A stretch of DNA of 64,000 bases, taken from positions 32,118,501 through 32,182,500 of the forward strand of contig OX419761.1 of assembly GCA_948567375.1 (NCBI GenBank), written 5' to 3'. Each line of letters starts with the position of its first letter. Within the stretch, counting starts at the first letter, position 1. The DNA is from Lunularia cruciata (lineage: Eukaryota > Streptophyta > Marchantiopsida > Lunulariales > Lunulariaceae). A program made the translations under genes and the position numbers. Of the stretch, positions 36,601 through 46,705 are shown piece after piece. The notes under the pieces were generated by a model that saw nothing but the letters and a program-made list of their open reading frames with translations, did no database searches and was not told the DNA's origin.

Positions 36601-37372
36601 CTACAACAATTCCAAACAGGCAAGCAGTGGATTTTCTCCCTTCTTTCTCAATTTTGGCCAAGATCCGCTTGTTCCAGATTCTCTTCTTGCTCCCCCTCCC
36701 TCTCAGGTTCCTCATACTTCTACATTCTTGACCACTATATCCCAATCTCTCCAACAAGCCAAATCTCACCTCCTTGTTGCTCAGAATCGCCAAAAACAAT
36801 ATCCAGACCATCATCGTCGTGATCTCACCTTTGAAGTTGGTGATAAAGTCATGCTATCCTCTAGTAACCTCCCTCTCCCACTTGATACCCAAGTTCATAA
36901 ACTTACTCCTAATTGGATAGGACCCTTTGATATCACCCACATTATCTCTCCTGTTGCTTATCGTCTTGCCTTACCTTGTCACATGCGTATCCATCTTGTC
37001 TTTCATATTTCCAAGTTGAAACCCTTTGTTCCTAACCCTTCTTCCTTTTCCTCTCGAGTCCAACCTCCCCCTCTTCCTGTCCCTATCAATGATCATGAGG
37101 AGTACGAAGTTGATCGTATCCTTGCGCGTCGCCATATTCAACGAGGCCGTCACCAACATACGGAGTACAAGGTCCTTTGGAAAGGGTATCCCCTTCATGA
37201 TGCTACATGGGAACCTCTTTCTCACCTCCAGAATGCACAGATGGCCATCAAGGAATTTGAAGCTTCACTGGCGACGAGGACGTCACCAACTAGCGGCGGG
37301 GGAATATGTAACAATATGGAGTTTAGTGACGAAGTTAGTCGGGCTTACGAAATAGAGAATAAGCCAAAATAG
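33662..37372 (+). pseudogene. Pol polyprotein of the young chromovirus, two nonsense mutations
   Basis: One continuous frame, -1 relative to gag. Order: protease ([10 protein letters not shown] near 33800, DSR where DSG/DTG is expected); RT with [14 protein letters not shown] and catalytic FLDDILIYS near 34965; RNase H (35380-35760); integrase with HDLPIAGHM…CESCQRNK zinc site (about 36005-36140), then D (VSLDLIT), D (ISDRDPRF) and E (GQTERANR); a GPF motif near 36925; and a chromodomain (EYEVDRILARRHIQ…WKGYPLHDATWEPL, about 37100-37260). Frame is broken only by TGA at 35528-35530 and TAG at 35630-35632 in RNase H, explained by CGA-to-TGA and CAG-to-TAG changes. The stop at 37370-37372 lies inside the 3' LTR. 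Confidence 0.93.
37289..37306 (+). promoter_or_regulatory. Polypurine tract of the young chromovirus
   Basis: The purine run gcggcgggggaata lies directly before the 3' LTR and is the expected plus-strand primer. It is also translated as part of pol. Confidence 0.85.
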
Positions 37373-37719
37373 CCTAGAATATCTAGAAGCATCTAAGAAG
37401 CTTCTTAGGAAGCTTCCCAACTAGTTAACTTGCGCCCTAAGCAGGTAGCTTCTAGAAGGAAGCTTCTAACTAGCTTAGCTTGCACGCCAAGTAGGCGGCT
37501 TCTAGAAGGAAGCTTCTTGAGAAGCTTCCTAGTTAACTTGGCTTGCACTCCAAGAGAGCGGCTCAAGGAAGCTTCTTGAGAAGCTTCAAGGGTCTTGTAT
37601 GCTACCTATAAATACGAAGGCCGAAGCTCATGCTAGGCATTCGGAGTTTTCCCTCATTTCAAGTGTCCCAATGTGAGTTTCCATTCTCCTATTTCTCTCC
37701 TTGGTTTTGGTCTTTTACA
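37307..37719 (+). repeat. 3' LTR of the young chromovirus
   Basis: 413 bp, TGTAACAATATGG…TCTTTTACA, followed by the second copy of the target duplication taatg. The last 66 nt of pol are inside it. Confidence 0.93.
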
Positions 37720-38504
37720 TAATGCCTCCATACCTTGGTGGTGTATACCATTGCAAGTTGTTCTTGATCTTGAGCAAAGTAATTTTGTTCAACCATATTG
37801 AGTCGGCGAGACACAAAGGCAATGGGATGGACTCCATTTGGGAATTCTTGTTGCAGCACGGCTCCAATTGCAAAGTTAGAAGCATCAAAATCAACCACAC
37901 AAGGTAGTTGAGGATCATATGGTTGAAGAATGGTTCTTGAAGACACCATATGCTTTAACTTCTGGAATGCTTCTTCATGCTTGGTGGTCCATTGGAAGCT
38001 CAAGTTCTTTCCCAAGAGGTCAGTCAATGGTGCAGCCACATGAGCATAATAATGGATGAACCTCCGATAAAAACTGGCCAATCTATTGAATGCTCGTACT
38101 TTTGTAGCATCCTTTAGGGTAGGCCAATCAATAATGGCCTTGATTTTCTCTTCTTCCATCTTGATCCCCTCTGATGAGATCTTATGACCCAAGAAGGTAA
38201 TTTCCTTTTGCCAAAAGGCACAATTCAACTTCTTGTAGTAAAATTTCTATTATTGTAGTCATCTTAGGACTTCTTGCCTTTGTCTTACTATAAATTAAGA
38301 TATCATCCAAAAACACCACCACAGACCAATCCAATAGTCCATCCAACACCCGATGCATCTAATCCATGCATCTAATCCATGAAGACTGTTGGAGCATTAA
38401 TGAGTCCAAAAGGTAGAACTCTCCACTCAAAATGCCCATACCTTGTACAAAAGGCAGTCTTTTGCACATCCTCCCTATCAATAGGAATTTTCCAATAGCC
38501 GTTG
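37720..38504 (-). pseudogene. RT and RNase H middle part of the old family A element
   Basis: The minus strand reads [20 protein letters not shown], then the RNase H start [20 protein letters not shown] and AQDQEQLAMVYTTKVWRH. It joins at its left end to 32084 (RHYLLGKHVI) once the young copy is removed, and at its right end to 47145 once the methyltransferase element is removed. It has stops and a shift near 38230. Confidence 0.85.
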
Positions 38505-39076
38505 TGTCATGCGTATATACATCGCTACACAACATACATCGCTACACAACATACATCGCTGTCAACATCATACACTATAGAAGCACAACTCACACATAAG
38601 TCATACATAGACCCTAAAGTGCCACAATAATCAAATTGCTTACCACTCTCAACTCAACTCAACTCAGATCAGTACTTGATTTGTCACTCTATAAACTGCC
38701 AACAACTGGATATTGATTACAGTCAAGCCATACCCACTCAAGCATAGAGAATCCAGGTGATGCTCGCCAGCCTCTGTCCACCATAGCCAGGAACTCGAAG
38801 GCTCAACATCAGAGAAGTGAGCTCTCTGGAGCTCACTTCAAAACTATACCCCTTGGACTCGAGCTAGCTCTGAAACCCTAACGGTCTTGCTGATGGCACA
38901 ATCGACGGTGTGAACGGTGCAAAGTGACAGTGGGCCCCACCGTGAAGTCAGTACTCCAAACACAAAAACTGACCATCAGAAAGTGGTCTCTAAGAAACTG
39001 CTTAAATAACTCTAACTACTATCACTAGAACTCCAGTGTCTGAGCATCTAGATGCGGCACTACAAATGGTGTGACA
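38505..39076 (-). repeat. 3' (left) LTR of the methyltransferase element
   Basis: 572 bp, plus strand TGTCATGCG…GTGTGACA. The first 122 bp (38505-38626) are absent from the other LTR; the remaining 450 bp match 46706-47144. A perfect hairpin, gaagtgagctc-tctg-gagctcacttc, at about 38814-38838 is conserved in both LTR copies. A short internal repeat (catcgctacacaacata) is present near 38521. Confidence 0.8.
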
Positions 39077-39078
39077 AT

Positions 39079-39183
39079 TGTCATGCGTATATACATTGCT
39101 ACACAACATACATCGCTGTCAACATCATACACTATAGAAGCACAACTCACACATAAGTCATACATAGACTCTAAAGTGCCACA
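39079..39183 (-). repeat. Extra partial LTR next to the polypurine tract
   Basis: 105 bp repeat the first part of the neighbouring LTR (tgtcatgcgtatatac … aaagtgccaca), separated from it by the two bases at. It lies between the complete LTR and the polypurine tract. Confidence 0.85.
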
Positions 39184-39202
39184 ATCACCCCCCCTAGTTG
39201 GC
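39184..39202 (-). promoter_or_regulatory. Polypurine tract of the methyltransferase element
   Basis: On the minus strand it reads aactagggggggtgat, directly before the first LTR-derived sequence. It marks the 3' end of the internal region. Confidence 0.75.
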
Positions 39203-39390
39203 AATTAGGTCCCTCTAACTCTAGATAGCCATCTACTCTAAGTATATGGTATACTCTCTAATGGGCAAAGATCAAGAGGCCGGGTGCTATGGAGCCCCAT
39301 CGTTAGTCGCCTATCTGCAATCTATACCATATAAAGAATAAACTAGCTATAGGTCAAGTACATCTAGGACATAACCACTATCCCTAAGGA

Positions 39391-39653
39391 ACCACTATGA
39401 AGGAGGAGTCATACATGCCATATGCCATCCTCTTGAACAACTATCACACACTTAACATAATAGCAGCTCTACCAGAAGAGCCACATAACATACACCTCAA
39501 GCCTGCACGTACAAGTGCCAAGCTTGGGTCCATAGTACCATCAATGTTTGGGAGGTGGCATGGCGCACAATTGCACACATGATCCTTCCAAACAACACCG
39601 TCATGTCCTTCTAACACAAGGATTCCAGATGGCAAAACCTCACGCACTCTCAA
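39391..39653 (-). pseudogene. Post-integrase tail with PHD-type zinc finger
   Basis: The minus strand reads GHDGVVWKDHVCNCAPCHLP, then CMLCG (Cys codons at about 39494 and 39485). After a small slip in a TG repeat near 39446 the other frame continues CDSCSRGWHMACMTPP (39400-39448), then a stop and a Trp codon. The spacing C-x2-C … C-x2-C … H-x2-C and the following Trp are those of a PHD finger (Cys4-His-Cys3). The last Cys pair is not preserved. PHD fingers bind histone H3 tails, so the likely role was chromatin recognition during integration, a counterpart to the chromodomain in family A. It is inactive here because of the shift and stop. Confidence 0.75.
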
Positions 39654-39654
39654 G

Positions 39655-40205
39655 ATAGTGCGGCCTGTAGAAACATCAAGTGTCGTCAGTGCTATCTGTT
39701 GTAGATATACATAGTCGCATGGATGAAATCGACGGATCGAGGGTCTATAACCTCCTCCTCAAATGGTAGCATAGCGTAAAGTATCTCTATGCTGAGCAAT
39801 CGCCAAGTTCTCAAAGGCCATCAACATCACTCTCTGAAAGATCTCTGCCCATTGAGAACATGCGCTCATCCATACATCAAGGTCATCCAAGTCCAAAACT
39901 ACAGTAGCATCTTGACAAATGGCTGCAGGTAATCCATAGAGTAGAAAGTATGGAGAGAAGGATGCTTAGGAGGCTTGCCAGCTGAATCGATAGCCCATGG
40001 CCAACCAAGGTAATTGGAGATCCCAATCTCCCAAGTGGCCTCTCAGCAAACCATACTTTTGCAATCCTCTCTTCACCGTCTGAACCACTCTCTCTGTTAA
40101 GCCATCTGCCTTAGGGTGATCTCGAGATGTAGTACAATGATCAATCAAGGCCTTGTCACAAGACCTAAAACTCCCCCAAGAACTCTGTACCCTGATCAGT
40201 CCTCT
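39655..40205 (-). pseudogene. Integrase remnant joined to RNase H start
   Basis: Within the open stretch 39966-40424 the frame passes from RNase H-proximal sequence (FVELKERLTSAPILRG) straight into SCDKALIDHCTTSRDHPKADGL and GLTERVVQTVKRGLQKYG. The latter carries the integrase catalytic Glu. RNase H, the integrase zinc site and both catalytic Asp regions are missing, so there is an internal deletion of several hundred bases around 40195-40205. Downstream, broken frames to 39655 match the usual integrase C-terminal part. Confidence 0.75.
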
Positions 40206-41110
40206 CAAAATAGGAGCAGATGTCAACCTCTCCTTGAGCTCTACAAAAGCTCTCTCCTGCTCATCTCCCCAATAGCACTCATGTGTAAGCTTGGTTAGCT
40301 TTGTCAAGGCCTTGGCAATGGCACTAAATCCTCTAACATAGCGGCGATAGAAGTTTGCCAACCCATGGAATGCTTGCACTTTGCTCATATCCGTAGGCCA
40401 AGGAATACGTGAAATAGCCTCCACCTTGGTCTGCTAAACACCAAGTCCTCCGGGGTAGATAGTGTGACCCAAATACTCAACCTGCTCATGGAAGAACCTA
40501 CACTTCCCAGGATGTAATTTGAGTCCATGAGATCTCAACCTCTCAAACATCTCCAACAACTGTCTCTCATGCTCCTCCAAAGTAGTGCTATAAACCAAAA
40601 TGTCACCAATATAGCACAGGCAAAATCCAATCCAGCTAGGATCCTATCCATGACCCTCTGGAACTCAACAGGAGCATTCTTTAACCCAAATGGTAAGAAC
40701 CTCCACTGATATAACACATCCTTACCGTGAGGATCAATAGCCCAAAATGATGTCTTGGACTTATCCTCCTCCCTGATCGGCAACTGATGATATCCTGCTC
40801 AAAGATCCAAAGTACTGAAGATCTTTGCATGCCCAATCGCATCAAAAATCTCTTTCGGTGTAGGCATGGCATACCGATCAGCCCTGGTCTGTTGGTTGAT
40901 AGGACAGTAATCTCCACACATCCGCCTATCTGTATAGTTGCCATGCATATCCTTCTTGGCTGGCATCACTGTCACTAATGCATACTCTCCATGTGAAATC
41001 TCCACCAAACCAGCCTCAAAAAGGTCACTACTTTGGCTCTGAATCAATGTCCTCTCCATATCACTATATTGATAAGGATGTCAAAAAATTGGTGGGTTGC
41101 TAGTCAGCTC
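40206..41110 (-). pseudogene. Reverse transcriptase of the methyltransferase element
   Basis: Minus-strand motifs in order: RRMCGDYCPINQQT, AKIFSTLDL, HQLPIREEDKSKTSF, WRFLPFGLKNAPVEFQRVMD, then the catalytic block and VQAFHGLANFYRRYVRGFS near 40350. This is a typical Ty3/gypsy RT. Stops and small indels break it (for example near 40800 and 40430). Confidence 0.88.
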
Positions 41111-41589
41111 AATCCGTATACCAGGTCCCTTTAGAGCACCCAAATCCTTCATATTGAAGGCAAAACAACTCGTGTGACTCCTCAAGAACCTCCAAACCCT
41201 CTGTCTTTCCTCCCCAGTAAGCTTGGGTCCAAGATCTGGCTCCCAAGTATCCTCTGTAACTGTAGTAGGAGTGGAAGATGTACTAACTGGCTGCTACACT
41301 GGGCCCTTGGGAGCAATAGTGTCATGCTCTCGACCACTAGAGGTCGCAACCTCTATGTGAAAAACTTCCTCCATTCTGGCTGCAAGCTCCACACGTCCTC
41401 TAGCTGCATCCCATGTGGACCAAGGGTGTAATCCAAGTAGCCCACGCTCACCTGGATGGACTCCAAGTAGACCACTCTCCCTAGTAGCTACTAGATGTGT
41501 CCCAAGAATACCATGTCCACTCGGTCCATTGCTCCCAACATGTGCCTAAATCATCTCGATAGGCACAAGGCTCACAAGTGTCCGAGTGG

Positions 41590-42640
41590 TGATGCCTATC
41601 AAGTGCATCCTTTGTTGCTCTACCAAGCCAAGGCTCACAATCCAGGTCAAACAGTTTAGGTCCATAGCCTGACCTAACACTTGATGCTTGGATGCCTCTA
41701 ACACTGCTAGAACAGCGGTAACACCGGTGCAAAAACCCATTGCCTGCTTTCTCTCATCAGCGTTGGACTCCACCAACTGCTATAATTGTGAGTCCCAACC
41801 AAGTCAAGGTCCTCCTTCTCAAAAAGCATGAGAGCCTAGGAAACTCATGAGTGTGGGAAATGCAGCTCTAGGCTGTCCAACTAGGTTCACCATTGCCATA
41901 GGTGACCTATCAGCCACTACCACTATCTGAGACTAACGCCCAACATCCAAGATATCATCAACAAGGATGTGGTCAAGTCGTTGAATCCATCATAAGCGCG
42001 CTGTAGAACCTTTCTATGTAAGAGGTTCGTCCACCAAAGACAAAGACGATGAGCCCGTAATCCCACTCTGGCTGCATCTAACAATATAGCAGGTCCCATC
42101 TAAGAATGGACCTAATGTGTACTCACCACCACTCTGGTGCGAGAATCACTCATCAAAGGAACGTTCACCAAAAGGTAAGCTGGAGAAACGGATTGATGAA
42201 TATGGAGATGTCGTAATATCCGTAACATCTCCCAAAACACACTAGAACAAGGATCATGAAGACCCAATCCTCTACCAACATGTGTATGTCCCTAACATGG
42301 CCATCCAGAAATCACCAAGTGAATAGGCCCATGTCTCTCTAGGTCATGCACCCCCTGTAAGGAAATGTCTCATGGTAGGGCCTTCTGGTAACCTCTAACT
42401 GCAGACATCAATAATAATTCCGGATACCAATAGGCCAAGTATGCCACATGATGTAGAGAGACTCGCCTAGCAATCTCATCTCTCTCTACATACAAGTACC
42501 TCTGTAATTGTATACCCGCCTGTAACACCACAGCTAGTCCGGTGCTGATCCCACCAAACAACTCCAATAGGCAAATCCCCTCTATTGGATACTGCCAAGC
42601 AATGAGTGTGGTATCTAGAGGTGTCAAAGCAATCACCTCT
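41590..42640 (-). pseudogene. C5 cytosine DNA methyltransferase domain inside pol
   Basis: Minus-strand motifs in the canonical order. Motif I, LLELFGGISTGL (42535-42570), is the S-adenosylmethionine loop, followed by RYLYVERDE. Motif IV, VISGWPC-stop-GH (42286-42315), carries the catalytic Pro-Cys; the next codon is TAG (42292-42294) where Gln is usual. Motif VI, AYLLVNVP (42157-42183), has Val in place of the conserved Glu of ENV. Motif VIII is RAHRLCLWWTNL (42022-42060). Motifs IX-X are DERKQAMGFCTGVT (about 41717-41758) and LGQAMDLN (about 41654-41677). The layout resembles DNMT3/DRM-like enzymes more than DNMT1 or CMT; no chromodomain or BAH is visible. Stops at 42370-42372 and further down, plus a shift near 41960, make it inactive. 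It lies between protease and RT, so it was part of the Pol polyprotein. Confidence 0.9.
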
Positions 42641-42689
42641 AGAGGCTCATCCTCATATCTTGATGGTACAAAGGCTCCACTCCAAGCCT

Positions 42690-43340
42690 ACTACACCAAC
42701 TGATTTGCATGCTGATGCAATGCCTCCTCTGAAGTCCACAATAGAACATCCAAGGTGGATGGAACAATCCCACTCGTACTCCAAAGCCGAGTGATCTCCT
42801 CTGGTACTGGAGTATCCTTTGCATGGACCTTCCCCTCCAACAAGTCACCAGGCCAAGTAACTACCACTACAGAAGCCATGGTCCCGGACTGTAGTGAGCC
42901 AAGACTGCCACTACTGAAGCATACTGGTAGGCAACATACCCATCCCTCACCAGACTGCCAACCATGTCTATAAGAGGTTGTCTCCTCCCAATAGTCAATG
43001 TTGAAACCCATTAGGTATAACACTACTCTCCCAACTAGCACATCATATGACTCATCTATCGTCACAATAGCCTGAGCTCTCACCACCGAGCTATCAGTCG
43101 GATGACCATGCTGAACCTGGACAACAAGCTCCCCACGTGTGATGTATAATGTCAAACCACCACCTAAAGATGTCTAGATCTGAAATGGACACCTCTCCAC
43201 ATCGGTCTTCCGTAACTCCAGACCGACAACTACAGCCTTCCCCAACATAAGGGGTTGTGCACCAGAGTCTAACAAGACTCTTTGTGATGTATAGACCTTC
43301 CCTAAAGGTCCCACCAAATGGAAAATCCCCCTCTAGTTAT
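42690..43340 (-). pseudogene. Aspartic protease of the methyltransferase element
   Basis: The minus strand at 43253-43278 reads VLLDSGAQP, the protease active site, followed by LGKAVVVGLELRKTDVERCP and, in the open stretch 42691-43155, IDESYDVLVGRVVLYLMGF and YWEETTSYRHGWQSGEG. It cleaves the polyprotein in active relatives. The link to the methyltransferase passes through 42640-42690. Broken by a shift near 43170. Confidence 0.8.
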
Positions 43341-45300
43341 CCAATAGGACAACACCATGTGTAAACCATGCTCTCTCAAAGGCCGGTCTAGCTGGCAACT
43401 CCTCCAATCTTGCCACTGCTACTTGCCATAAACCAATGGTCGCTGAACGGATCCCGTGGTCCTCAACCAAGTCAGCTCCACTATCAACCACCTCTGCCCT
43501 AGTAGTAGGAACCGCACCATCCCTACTCTCACACAGCGTGGCAGCCAACCAGAATATTGGGGCTGGGTCAACTCCCAATGTAAACATATCACTGGCCAAA
43601 AACAAAGAACGCCGCATAATCAGCTGAGCCGCCCCCATCATCATGCTAGACTCAGTCCGGGTAGTAGCAGGTGGCTGAGTAGTAGGTAGTCCATCATGTA
43701 CTCCATCACCACCTACCACACCTGCATTAGGACGTCTAGGAACCATGGATGTTGTCTGCAATGCCTCAGATAGCGTGAAAGACTAGAGGAGTCTAACCTG
43801 TCTCCCAACCTCTCCTCTCTATGGGTCCAACTCCACTGATGCTCCTCTAGGCTCTAGAGCATGTACTGCACTCCTAGTCATTGCTGCAGATGCATCCACC
43901 TATGCTGCTCCGCACATGAAGTCCAAAGCATCTCTATCACCAGCATATGAGGTGGAAGCCTCAGCACCCGAATCTGATCTCCTCTAAGCAATAGCCATAC
44001 TAGCCAATCTATGCTCCAATTGCTCAATCCGAGTAGCCATAGTTGTGTCAAAAGTAAGGGCAGGTACTACACCCCTAATAGGTGTAGATCCTCTACCACC
44101 ACCTCTACCACCTTGTCCTCCATGAACTAGAGCTCCTCTACTACCAGCCATAGCAGCCCTACCACTCCATAACTCCGGGTGTTCAAAACACCGGTCACTA
44201 GTGTGACCAAATCTGTGGCAATGCTCTCACTTCCTCTGTGCTGGCTGTGATGCACCCAAGGTATCAGGTTCACTGCCATGAGTACACTCTCTCCAATGGT
44301 GAGGTCCACCACAAGTCTAACAAGCAACACCACCACTCACTGGCTACTATTGACCCAAAAATGAAGGTAAGGATCTAACTCCACTAGGCCCTCCACTCGC
44401 TCCATAGGATCTAGGCTGTCCACCCTGTCCTCAAAAAACAACTGGGCCTGGTGCACTCTGTTGCACTCTAGAAGAAGTCACAACTGGGGATGAGGTCTCC
44501 CTACCAAATCCAGATGTCACCACTCTCTCCTCCACCATGTTGAGCTCAATACGCTCAACCAAACCAAAGACTACTGCCAAAGTGGGTGAAGTAGCCTACA
44601 ACAACGTTGCATCATGAACTCTATGTCGTAACTCCCTGAGTAAAACTGATCAGCCACCTCATGCGAGTGTATGCCTTGTGTAGGCTCTCTCCAGCCTTCC
44701 ATTGGAACTCTTGCAAGCTCCTCAGCTTGTCAGTCCGCACTCCCTGGTAGTTCTACCTCAAACACAAGAAGAACTCCACCATGGGGATAAACCCCGATAC
44801 CACACCACCTCCTACAGCGGTACCTCCACTCGTAGTAGCACTATCTCTAGCTAGTGCACCTCCACTAGCTCCACCCACACTACTCGAGCTAGAACTCGTA
44901 GGCACAGCCGATCTACTCTTGGCCACCGTGCTTGAAGTGATGGAGACCTAGTGTGGAGACCAATACTATCTCCATAACTCAATCTCCTCCAAATGAGCTC
45001 TCTTGAACTCATGGTAGTAATCCATCGGCGGACCCTCCAGATGCTGAAACAACCCCTTCTATGCCATGAAGGGTGTGAACAAAGTCGAGTTCCGCATCTG
45101 TTGCAGATCATACCAACTATTAAACTCTTGGATGAAGTCATCCAACTCAATGGTACCCACTGTACCAAAGTAATGCCTAGGGCCTTTGGAGGCCCCATAA
45201 ACCTTGTCCATGTCCCACAACAACGGTGCAAACACACCAAGTGCACTCTCAATTGAATCAGCTCATATGTCAAACTCCAACTCAGAGTCAATCTCCTCCC
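43341..45300 (-). pseudogene. Gag of the methyltransferase element with two zinc knuckles
   Basis: Between 44930 and 45300 the minus strand reads GTVGTIELDDFIQEFNSWYD, LFQHLEGPPMDYYHEFKRAH and similar, a gag capsid domain. At about 44170-44230 follows EHCHRFGHTSDRC, a CCHC knuckle whose first Cys codon is now TGA, and at about 44270-44330 a second knuckle CGGPHHWREC. The open stretch 43333-43761 (142 residues) lies between knuckles and protease and has no recognised domain. Several stops. Confidence 0.7.
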
Positions 45301-46705
45301 TCACTGGGACTTGAGATACAAGTTGATATCAAGTGCCACTCCAGGTAAACCCATTGGGTACTACAAGGCTATCTCCTCTGGAATCCCCAAAGAACTCCGT
45401 CGTGACCAAGTAACCACAATAGCAAACCCAAACCACCAACTACAACCGCAATTTGCAACCGCAAGTGCCAACACCACCACGTGCCAATACCAACTAAGCA
45501 CCACCCACTAATGTAACTCTAACCAAGATAACTACACTAAGGGAAAGGGCAACCTGTAACCTGCCATCATAACACGCACTCTCACGATCTACAAGTCATC
45601 ACTTCCTGCCTCATCGGAGAGAAACAAAGGTAGTCTGACTGGTCATCACTCCAGCACCTCACCACCTAGAGCACACCAGAGCACCAATGCTCAAAAGTCA
45701 GGGCACCTCACACAAACGTGGTGTACAAATAGGAAGTAGAGAATGGAGGGGATCCAATCACAAGAAATCTAAACAAAAACCCTCCATCTCATAATACAAC
45801 ACGGGACTAACTCTACCACCATTTGGCATTTGACATAAGAGAAGTTTGTATCTAAGTCCTAAGCTACCAGGATCACCAAGAATGGGATCAAACTGCCTCT
45901 CCTAACCAAAGCTACATGTGTATACATAATAGTGGCACAATCACTATGACAACAAGAGAGGGTGGACCAGTTGGCTAGGGCACCAGTCTAGGAACAAGAT
46001 ATCTAGGGGTCAAACCCTATTGCACACAATCTAGCAGGAAAGGCAGATTTTGCCAACCAATGACCAAGATCTACTCTAAACTACCTAGCCTCATGCCAAC
46101 AAGCTGGCTTGATGGCCCTTCCAGGCCTTCGTAGCCTCTCATAGCCCTATACCTCATAGCCAAATGAGACCTTTTTTCTTGCCACTTGAAACCTCCTCCA
46201 AAATTGGCAAAACTTCTCCAAATCTACAAAAGTCCTCCAAACTAGCGAAACTCCTCCAAATCTGGCCAAAATCTGACATAAATTCCAACCAAAATTTGAT
46301 GCAAACCCTAAAGTTGGTTGTCTGCCAAATCCCCCGCTAACTTTCCACTTGAGCCAAATTGACAACACGGGTTTCTCCAAATCACAAATTCATGAGAATA
46401 GCTTCATAACTCCACCTTCAATTTGACTTTCTGAGCCCAACTTGCAGCAAATTGGTCCTGCTTTCACCTCTTGAGCTCAAAATCACAATCACTGCTCAAA
46501 ATTTGCTCCTTCTTTGCTCGGAATTTGGCCAACGTTTCTGCATATCGTCTGCATAAGTGCCAAATCTGCATCAATTGAATGAGCTTCTGCACACTAGGGA
46601 AACACTGAACTTGAATCAAGCTACTAACGATCCACCGAGCTTGGAGATACCACCAACACTCAAAGTTCTTGCACTCGATTTCCCCCTGACTTCACTTCTC
46701 TGATG
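45301..46705 (-). other. Leader region of the methyltransferase element
   Basis: About 1.4 kb between the 5' LTR and gag without a supported coding region. A phrase (aaactcctccaaatctggcc and variants) recurs at 46190-46270. A weak primer-site candidate, catcagagaag (minus strand, about 46690-46703), lies at the LTR edge and shares atcagag with the initiator tRNA-Met site. Confidence 0.5.

Larger units (their letters stand above)
32085..37719 (+). mobile_element. Young, nearly intact family A chromovirus (5635 bp)
   Basis: Two near-identical LTRs (32085-32508 and 37307-37719) are flanked by the perfect 5-bp duplication taatg (32080-32084, 37720-37724). An initiator tRNA-Met primer site follows the 5' LTR and a polypurine tract precedes the 3' LTR. 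Between them are gag and a single pol frame encoding protease, RT, RNase H, integrase and chromodomain. By hand count the LTRs differ at about four to five bases plus an 11-nt length difference, so the insertion is recent. CpG is still frequent. Pol has two stops; otherwise it is whole. Confidence 0.95.

Noticed and set aside
38641-39076. Reading the left end of the methyltransferase element as an unrelated solo LTR next to it.
   Set aside because: The outer boundary with flank gttg pairs with gctg at the right end, and removing 38505-47144 restores the RT of the host element exactly.
41590-42640. A host methyltransferase gene inserted into or beside the transposon.
   Set aside because: The domain is collinear and on the same strand between protease and RT, without introns, UTRs or flanking duplications.
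43436-43689. Plus-strand open stretches in the gag-protease region of the methyltransferase element.
   Set aside because: They mirror the minus-strand frame 43333-43761 of the element and show no domain.
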